Below are positions 58,391 to 64,000 of a DNA stretch of 64,000 nt, piece after piece. Source of the stretch: Pseudomonas sp. MUP55 (GTDB lineage Bacteria > Pseudomonadota > Gammaproteobacteria > Pseudomonadales > Pseudomonadaceae). The stretch spans positions 2,604,001 to 2,668,000 of the forward strand of contig NZ_CP138214.1 of assembly GCF_034043515.1 (NCBI RefSeq). The letters run 5' to 3'. Below the pieces are notes generated by a model that was not told where the DNA came from, did not search any database, and worked only from the letters and a program-made list of their open reading frames with translations. The translations under genes were made by a program, and so were the position numbers. The stretch's first letter is position 1. The number at the start of each line of letters is the position of its first letter.

Positions 58391-59281
58391 ATGGAGCAAT
58401 TTCGCAATATCGGCATTATCGGTCGCCTGGGCAGTACCCAGGTGTTGGACACCGTCCGCCGGCTGAAAAAATTCCTGCTGGAACGCCACCTGCACGTGAT
58501 CCTCGAAGACACCATCGGCGAAATCCTGCCGGGCCACGGCCTGCAGACTTCCTCGCGCAAAATGCTTGGCGAAGTGTGCGACATGGTCATCGTGGTCGGC
58601 GGCGACGGCAGCCTGCTCGGCGCGGCGCGGGCGCTGGCGCGGCACAATGTGCCGGTGCTGGGGATCAACCGTGGCAGCCTGGGGTTTCTGACCGATATCC
58701 GGCCCGATGAGCTGGAAGTCGAAGTGGCCAAGGTGCTCGACGGCCATTACCTGGTGGAGAACCGCTTCCTGCTGCAAGCCGAAGTGCGCCGTCATGGCGA
58801 GGCCATCGGCCAGGGCGACGCCCTCAATGACGTGGTGCTGCACCCCGGCAAATCCACGCGGATGATCGAGTTCGAGCTGTATATCGACGGCCAGTTCGTC
58901 TGCAGCCAGAAGGCCGACGGCCTGATCGTCGCCACGCCTACCGGTTCCACCGCCTATGCGCTGTCGGCCGGTGGCCCGATCATGCATCCCAAGCTGGATG
59001 CCATTGTGATCGTGCCGATGTATCCCCATATGTTGTCGAGTCGGCCGATTGTGGTCGATGGCAACAGTGAGCTGAAAATCGTGGTGTCCAAGGATATGCA
59101 AATCTACCCACAAGTTTCCTGCGACGGGCAGAACCATTTCACCTGCGCCCCCGGTGACACCATCACCGTGAGCAAGAAGGCACAGAAGTTGCGGTTGATC
59201 CACCCGCTGGACCACAACTACTACGAAGTGTGCCGCACCAAGCTGGGCTGGGGCAGCCGCTTGGGGGGTGGAGGCGACTGA
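58391..59281 (+). CDS. nadK: NAD kinase
   Basis: The 296-residue product has the GGDGS motif (residues 70-74, VVGGDGSLLGAARAL), the second conserved block KADGLIVATPTGSTAYALSA, and GGPIMHPKLDAIVIVPMYPH. It phosphorylates NAD to NADP. The ATG at 58391 follows CAGGAGCCCC. An upstream extension of 33 residues lacks a ribosome site. The stop overlaps the next start by one base (TGATG). Confidence 0.97.
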   Translation: MEQFRNIGIIGRLGSTQVLDTVRRLKKFLLERHLHVILEDTIGEILPGHGLQTSSRKMLGEVCDMVIVVGGDGSLLGAARALARHNVPVLGINRGSLGFLTDIRPDELEVEVAKVLDGHYLVENRFLLQAEVRRHGEAIGQGDALNDVVLHPGKSTRMIEFELYIDGQFVCSQKADGLIVATPTGSTAYALSAGGPIMHPKLDAIVIVPMYPHMLSSRPIVVDGNSELKIVVSKDMQIYPQVSCDGQNHFTCAPGDTITVSKKAQKLRLIHPLDHNYYEVCRTKLGWGSRLGGGGD

Positions 59282-60252
59282 TGCTCGATCCCGCGCGTAG
59301 CTACGACCTGATTGGTGACGTGCACGGTTGCGCCCATACCCTGGAGCACTTGCTCGACCAGATGGGTTACCACAAGCAGGGCGGCACCTGGCGCCACCCG
59401 TCGCGCATGGCGGTGTTCCTCGGCGATATCATCGACCGTGGGCCCCGCATCCGCGAAGCGCTGCACATCGTCCACGACATGACCGAGGCCGGCCAGGCGC
59501 TGTGCATCATGGGCAACCATGAGTTCAATGCGTTGGGCTGGACCACACCGGCACTGCCGGGCAGCGGCAAGCAATTCGTGCGCGAGCACACGGCGCGCCA
59601 TGGGCGGCTGATCCAGGAAACCCTGACCCAGTTCGAACAGTACCCGGCCGACTGGCAGGACTTCCTCGGCTGGTTCTACGACATGCCGCTGTTCGTCGAC
59701 GCCGGGCGTTTCCGTGTGGTGCATGCGTGCTGGGACGAGGGCTTCATCCAGCCGCTGCGCGCCACGTTCCCGGATGGCTGCATCGACCCACATTTCCTGC
59801 AGGCCGCTGCCGTGCCGGGCAGCTTTGCCTGCAACGCGTTCGATCGCCTGCTGCGCGGCACCGACATGCGCCTGCCGCACGGCCTCACCCTGACCGGTGG
59901 TGATGGCCTGACGCGCTCGTTCTTTCGCACCAAATTCTGGGAAGACGACCCGAAAACCTACGGCGACATCGTATTCCAGCCCGACGCCTTGCCCGAGCCC
60001 GTGGCACGCACGCCCCTGACGTCCACCGAAAAGAACAGCCTGCTGCGCTATGGCACCGACCAGCCGCTGTTGTTCGTCGGCCATTACTGGCGCAGCGGCA
60101 AACCGGCACCGATCCGCCCGAACCTGGCCTGCCTGGACTACAGCGCGGTGCTGTACGGCAAGTTGGTGGCGTATCGACTGGACCAGGAAACACGCCTCGA
60201 CCCGCGCAAGTTTGTGTGGGTCGATGTCGAGCGACCGGAGGTGGTGCTATGA
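59281..60252 (+). CDS. Calcineurin-like metallophosphoesterase
   Basis: The 323-residue product has the four metal-binding blocks: DLIGDVHGC (D-x-H), FLGDIIDRGP (G-D-x-x-D-R-G), MGNHEF (G-N-H-E) and VHACWD, with GHYWRSG near the C-terminus. It resembles the bis(5'-nucleosyl)-tetraphosphatase/serine-threonine phosphatase branch of the family. The substrate is unknown. It is coupled to nadK by a TGATG overlap. Confidence 0.9.
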   Translation: MLDPARSYDLIGDVHGCAHTLEHLLDQMGYHKQGGTWRHPSRMAVFLGDIIDRGPRIREALHIVHDMTEAGQALCIMGNHEFNALGWTTPALPGSGKQFVREHTARHGRLIQETLTQFEQYPADWQDFLGWFYDMPLFVDAGRFRVVHACWDEGFIQPLRATFPDGCIDPHFLQAAAVPGSFACNAFDRLLRGTDMRLPHGLTLTGGDGLTRSFFRTKFWEDDPKTYGDIVFQPDALPEPVARTPLTSTEKNSLLRYGTDQPLLFVGHYWRSGKPAPIRPNLACLDYSAVLYGKLVAYRLDQETRLDPRKFVWVDVERPEVVL

Positions 60253-60290
60253 GCCCCTGCGCGTTGCACACGCACTTTTGAGGAACCTCC

Positions 60291-61640
60291 ATGGATGATT
60301 CGACACTCGACCAGTTAGAGGCTGCCCTGGCCGCCGCCCCCGGTAACGTCGCGCTGCTGACAGTGCTGCTCGGTGCCTGCCTAGAGCGTGGCGAGCATGC
60401 GCGCGGGCTGAATTTATTGCCCTCCGATTTTTCTCAATGGCAAGACGCCTCTGCCCTGAAGCTTGCGGCGGCGCAGTTGCTATTGGCCGACGGTCAGGCG
60501 CAAAAGGCATTGCCACTGATCGAAGGGAGTGATCCGCCCGCGCGCCTGCTCAAGGCCCGTGTCCTTGCGGCATTGGAAAACCTCAAGGAAGCACAGGCGG
60601 AATACCGAGCAGCGGTGGACGCCAATCCTGCCCTGGAAGACATGGCATTGTGGCGGCGATTGAATGTGTCTGTTGTTGACTTTCCCGGCACCGAAGGCCG
60701 CCCGCGCTTGCGTGTGATCTCCAATGATGAAACCGACCAGAGCGAAGTGGTACGCCTGTTGGTGCCGGAAAACGAAACCCTGACCTTTGATGACATTGGC
60801 GGTTTGGATGAGCTGAAGAAGACCATCCACAAAAAAATCATTCTGCCTTACCAGAAACCCGGCTTGTTCCAGCGTTTTCGAAAGAAAGTCGGCGGCGGTG
60901 TGCTGCTGTATGGTCCACCGGGTTGCGGTAAGACCATGCTGGCCCGCGCCACGGCTGGCGAGTGCAAGGCAACGTTTTTCAACGTGGCGATTTCTGACGT
61001 TCTTGACATGTACATCGGCGAGTCCGAGCGCAAGTTGCACGCACTGTTCGAACAGGCACGGGCGCAGGCGCCAGCGGTAATGTTTTTCGACGAGGTCGAG
61101 GCGCTGGGTGGTAAACGCGCCAATACCCGCGAGTCGACATCGTCCAAGCTGGTGAGTCAGTTCCTCTCCGAGATGGACGGCTTTACCAACGACAACCACG
61201 GCGTGCTGATCCTCGCCGCAACCAACGTACCCTGGTCGGTGGACTCGGCCTTTCGTCGCCCCGGCCGGTTTGACCGCGTGCTGTTTGTGCCGCCACCGGA
61301 CCGTCCTGCACGTGAAAGCATGCTCAATGCGATGATGAAAGGTCGCCCTATGGCTGACGACATAGATTTTGCCTTTTTAGCCAAGAACACTTCGGGCTTT
61401 TCTGGCGCAGACCTCAGCGAGTTGGTGGAAACCGCCGCCGATGAGGCCATAGAGGCGTCTATCGAGAGCGGCGCAGAGCAGCCAATTTGCGATCGGCATT
61501 TCAAGCAGGCCCTGAAGGCGGTGCGTGCCACCACACTGGAATGGCTGACCACTGCTCGTAATTACGCGCGTTATGCCAATGAAGGCAATCAGTACGACGA
61601 AGTACTGGCTTTTCTCGACAAACACGGGAAGGGCCGCTGA
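60291..61640 (+). CDS. AAA+ ATPase with N-terminal TPR-like region
   Basis: The 449-residue product has a helical repeat region (residues 1-125, LAAAPGNVALLTVLLGACLE and ALENLKEAQAEYRAAVDANP, TPR-like). It is followed by one classical AAA module: Walker A GPPGCGKT (208-215), Walker B VMFFDE with D267/E268, sensor N312 and arginine finger FRRPGRFD (321-328). It is close to the Cdc48/FtsH/katanin-type AAA core with a C-terminal helical lid. It is the first gene of a three-gene unit whose members overlap by single bases. Proteins of this type remodel or unfold others; the target is unknown. Confidence 0.9.
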   Translation: MDDSTLDQLEAALAAAPGNVALLTVLLGACLERGEHARGLNLLPSDFSQWQDASALKLAAAQLLLADGQAQKALPLIEGSDPPARLLKARVLAALENLKEAQAEYRAAVDANPALEDMALWRRLNVSVVDFPGTEGRPRLRVISNDETDQSEVVRLLVPENETLTFDDIGGLDELKKTIHKKIILPYQKPGLFQRFRKKVGGGVLLYGPPGCGKTMLARATAGECKATFFNVAISDVLDMYIGESERKLHALFEQARAQAPAVMFFDEVEALGGKRANTRESTSSKLVSQFLSEMDGFTNDNHGVLILAATNVPWSVDSAFRRPGRFDRVLFVPPPDRPARESMLNAMMKGRPMADDIDFAFLAKNTSGFSGADLSELVETAADEAIEASIESGAEQPICDRHFKQALKAVRATTLEWLTTARNYARYANEGNQYDEVLAFLDKHGKGR

Positions 61641-62125
61641 TGGCGCAATATAGTGGTTATCGTATCGAAGATGAACCTCGGCCGGGCGCCTTGGCTAAGT
61701 GGGCGGTTTCGCCACTCTGGCCGTTGCTTGGCTTGATGCTGGGCGGCGCATGGTTGGGTTTGCCGTGGTTCGTGTTCAACTCCATCGCCATTGGCAGCCC
61801 GACGCGCGTGCGCGAGTGGTTGCTGGCCGGTGTGGCGTTGGTGGGCAGCGTACTGATCGGTTTTGTGCTGCTGCAGCTGGTAGGCGGGGGTTATCTGCAG
61901 ACTCAGGCGCAGATCCAGTACGCCTTGCTGGTGCTTGTGGTGTGGAAACTGCTCCTGGGCTACGTGCTGTACATGCAACAAAACGCCACTATCGAGATTT
62001 ACCAGTACTACGGCGGCGAATTGAGCCGCTTTGGTTTGCCTTTGGCGTTGATCGGTGGATTCGTGCTTAAAGGTATGGTCGTCAAATGGCTACCCTACAC
62101 TCTGTGGTATCTGGTGGTGAGCTGA
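61640..62125 (+). CDS. Four-helix membrane protein in AAA/TPR operon
   Basis: The 161-residue product has four hydrophobic segments (about residues 24-50, 59-85, 93-114 and 132-154) and short loops; no enzyme motif was seen. It starts on the TGATG junction with the AAA gene, and the TPR gene starts on its own TGATG junction. It is probably the membrane anchor of the complex. No family name recognised. Confidence 0.75.
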   Translation: MAQYSGYRIEDEPRPGALAKWAVSPLWPLLGLMLGGAWLGLPWFVFNSIAIGSPTRVREWLLAGVALVGSVLIGFVLLQLVGGGYLQTQAQIQYALLVLVVWKLLLGYVLYMQQNATIEIYQYYGGELSRFGLPLALIGGFVLKGMVVKWLPYTLWYLVVS

Positions 62126-63048
62126 TGAATACCGACTATCTGCTACAACTGGCTTACCAACGCTTGCAGGCTGACCACAACGACGGCGCAATCGACGCGC
62201 TGCGCCAGTTGCTGGCCAATGACCCCGATTCGGCTGAAGCCCACGCCCTGCTGGCGATCTGCTTGATGAACATGCGTCGCCTGCATGCCGCCAAGCGCGA
62301 AGTGCAGTTGGCCTTGGCTCTGGATGCGCAATTACCGCTTGCACACTATGCGGCAGCACAGGTGGCTATCGCCTCACGCAAGTTCAAACAGGCGCAGGAG
62401 CATGTGAACCGACTGTTGGATATGGAACCGCTCAACCCGGTTAATTACCGGTGCCTGGCGGATCTTTATCAGTTGACCGGACGCCTCGCGCAGAGCCGCG
62501 AACCGCTGGAAAAAGCCCTGGAACTGGGCCCCGATGACCCTGCCAACCTAGTGGCGATGGCGCAGTTCCATCATGCCAGCAACCGTTGGGACCAAGCTTA
62601 TCAATTCGCACGTCACGCGCTGCAGGCTGACCCTTCGAATGCGTCGGCGGTGGTGGTGCTTGGGCATTTGTTGCTGCGCGAAGGTGATATCAACGGCGCT
62701 CGTGACCATGCGATCTGGGCCCTGCAGGAAAACGCAACCAACGTTGCGGCGTTGCACCTGCTGACGGCCGTCAAGGCACGCGAAAATGTGTTCCTTGGCG
62801 CATGGTGGCGTTTTAACAGCTGGATGAACGAGCGTAGCGCCACCCACGCCGTCATCCTGCTGTTGTGTATGTTCGTGGTCTATCAAGTGGCGGTGATCAC
62901 CTTGACAGACATTGGCTATCCGCGAGTGGCCGAGACGATCAATTGGCTCTGGCTGGCATTTGCCGCCTACACTTTCGCGGCGCCGCAAATTTTCCGACGT
63001 TTGCTCGACAAGGAGCTTGTGCAGGTCAAGCTCTCCAAGGATTTTTGA
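62125..63048 (+). CDS. TPR protein with C-terminal membrane segments
   Basis: The 307-residue product has about six TPR-like repeats (residues 1-220, for example QLLANDPDSAEAHALLAICL, LLDMEPLNPVNYRCLADLYQ and LELGPDDPANLVAMAQFHHA). Two C-terminal transmembrane helices follow (about residues 236-256 and 268-288), so the repeats face the cytoplasm. The start MNTDYLLQLAYQ at the TGATG junction is preferred over an in-frame ATG at 62086. It probably forms a membrane complex with the other two products. Confidence 0.82.
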   Translation: MNTDYLLQLAYQRLQADHNDGAIDALRQLLANDPDSAEAHALLAICLMNMRRLHAAKREVQLALALDAQLPLAHYAAAQVAIASRKFKQAQEHVNRLLDMEPLNPVNYRCLADLYQLTGRLAQSREPLEKALELGPDDPANLVAMAQFHHASNRWDQAYQFARHALQADPSNASAVVVLGHLLLREGDINGARDHAIWALQENATNVAALHLLTAVKARENVFLGAWWRFNSWMNERSATHAVILLLCMFVVYQVAVITLTDIGYPRVAETINWLWLAFAAYTFAAPQIFRRLLDKELVQVKLSKDF

Positions 63049-63099
63049 TGGGCCTGGCCTCGTCACCCACGTATTTGCTGAACCTCAGAGGTTGTTCAC

Positions 63100-63360
63100 A
63101 TGTCATCGTTTGCTGAAATGATCGAAAACATCACCCCCGACATCTACGAGAGCCTCAAGCTCGCCGTGGAAATCGGCAAGTGGTCGGACGGGCGCAAGCT
63201 CACCGCCGAGCAGCGTGAGCTGTCGCTGCAGGCGGTGATCGCCTGGGAAATCCAGAACCTGCCCGAAGACCAGCGCACCGGCTACATGGGCCCGCAGGAA
63301 TGCGCGTCGAAATCGGCACCGGTGCCGAACATCCTGTTCAAGTCGGATGCGATCCATTGA
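63100..63360 (+). CDS. yeaC: YeaC/DUF1315 family protein
   Basis: The 86-residue product (MSSFAEMIENITPDIYESLK..., LTAEQRELSLQAVIAWEIQN, ending VPNILFKSDAIH) matches the small YeaC family of unknown function. It lies 51 bp after the TPR gene and directly before the DUF2797 gene, an order common in Pseudomonas. Confidence 0.88.
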   Translation: MSSFAEMIENITPDIYESLKLAVEIGKWSDGRKLTAEQRELSLQAVIAWEIQNLPEDQRTGYMGPQECASKSAPVPNILFKSDAIH

Positions 63361-64000
63361 TTGAAATTGGTCGCGGTGCAGTCAGCAAAATGTCGGCGCA
63401 ACTGGGTGAGCCGACCGTTCAATACGCATTTCGTCTGGGCGATACCGAGGTGCCGGTCAATCCGTTGATCGGCACGCATATTCGCCTGGAGTTCCTCGGT
63501 GCCATTCACTGCAGCCATTGCGGCCGCAAGACCAAGACCAGCTTCAGCCAGGGCTATTGCTACCCGTGCATGACCAAGCTGGCCCAGTGTGACTTGTGCA
63601 TCATGAGCCCCGAACGTTGCCATTACGAGGCCGGCACCTGCCGCGATCCGGGCTGGGGTGAAACCTTCTGCATGACCGACCACGTGGTCTACCTGGCCAA
63701 TTCGTCGGGGATCAAGGTTGGCATCACCCGGGCCACGCAGTTGCCGACCCGTTGGCTCGACCAGGGTGCCAGCCAGGCGCTGCCGATCATGCGCGTGGCC
63801 ACTCGCCAGCAATCGGGTTTTGTCGAGGATCTGTTTCGCAGCCAGGTGGCCGACAAGACCAACTGGCGCGCGCTGCTCAAGGGCGATGCGCAAACCGTGG
63901 ACCTCAAGCAGGTACGCGATCAATTGTTCGCCTCCTGCGCCGAGGGCTTGCTCGGTTTGCAGGAACGCTTTGGCCTGCAGGCCATCCAAACCATTGCCGA
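63357..64000 (+). CDS. DUF2797 family zinc-ribbon-like protein (cut by window end)
   Basis: The reading frame is open to the window end. It contains a Cys-rich block (HCSHCGRKTKTSFSQGYCYP, CMTKLAQCDLCIMSPERC and CRDPGWGETFCMTDH) and a GIY-YIG-like stretch (VYLANSSGIKVGITRATQLP followed by TRWLDQGA), which together define DUF2797. The role is unknown. I place the start at a TTG (63357) overlapping the yeaC stop, because the in-frame IEIGRGAVSK reads as protein. The first ATG is at 63390, and either is possible. Confidence 0.8.
   Translation, partial: MIEIGRGAVSKMSAQLGEPTVQYAFRLGDTEVPVNPLIGTHIRLEFLGAIHCSHCGRKTKTSFSQGYCYPCMTKLAQCDLCIMSPERCHYEAGTCRDPGWGETFCMTDHVVYLANSSGIKVGITRATQLPTRWLDQGASQALPIMRVATRQQSGFVEDLFRSQVADKTNWRALLKGDAQTVDLKQVRDQLFASCAEGLLGLQERFGLQAIQTIA

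Overview
This window is a chromosomal segment of a fluorescent-group Pseudomonas, most like the P. fluorescens lineage. It is GC-rich, and the order mltD-gloB-methyltransferase-rnhA-dnaQ-lysine decarboxylase next to a yej/npp-type peptide ABC operon matches the P. aeruginosa PA1807-PA1818 neighbourhood. It also carries the 'GTGGGAGGGGGCTTGC' REP repeats typical of these species and Pseudomonas-restricted families such as DUF1652. About 54 protein genes are called. Most is core genome; no phage, insertion sequence, CRISPR array, tRNA or rRNA gene was recognised.

Layout. 1-8.7 kb: a TonB-dependent receptor (cut by the window start) with a DUF2946 gene, several small genes, a candidate small RNA at about 4.54-4.61 kb, a Nudix gene, then a strong Pho box in front of a Gfo/Idh/MocA oxidoreductase and a secreted RNase T2, a LysE exporter and an AraC regulator. 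8.7-16.1 kb: a five-gene npp/yej-type ABC importer with two tandem binding proteins. 16.3-23.8 kb: mltD, gloB, methyltransferase, rnhA, dnaQ, lysine/arginine/ornithine decarboxylase and an acetyltransferase. 23.8-32.8 kb: LysR gene, small genes, FMN reductase, pyruvate oxidase poxB, an old-yellow-enzyme-like gene divergent from a MerR regulator with a classical 19-bp-spacer operator, and the cysI-type sulfite reductase with DUF934. 32.9-39.9 kb: one 7-kb gene for a 2334-residue protein with a toxin-like N-terminus, three repeated helical-plus-LRR modules and a C-terminal NEL-type E3 ubiquitin ligase domain. 40-46.8 kb: metH, cti and nfuA. 46.9-57.2 kb: a cobalamin region with two riboswitches. 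A minus-strand unit (cbtB-cbtA-cobE-cobM) and a plus-strand unit (cobW-cobN-chlI-like-chlD-like) are read away from each other, and an EF-hand protein gene lies between them. 57.3-64 kb: DUF1853, nadK, a metallophosphoesterase, a tightly coupled AAA/TPR/membrane-protein operon, yeaC and a DUF2797 gene cut by the window end.

How it works together. The two riboswitch units coordinate cobalt uptake, corrin ring synthesis and cobalt insertion. The cobalamin made supports enzymes such as MetH, encoded about 3 kb from the cobM end. The Pho box, oxidoreductase and secreted RNase suggest a phosphate-scavenging unit.

The least explained parts are the giant NEL-LRR protein, the AAA-TPR-membrane operon, the candidate small RNA with a CCUCC seed, and the EF-hand protein between the two riboswitches.
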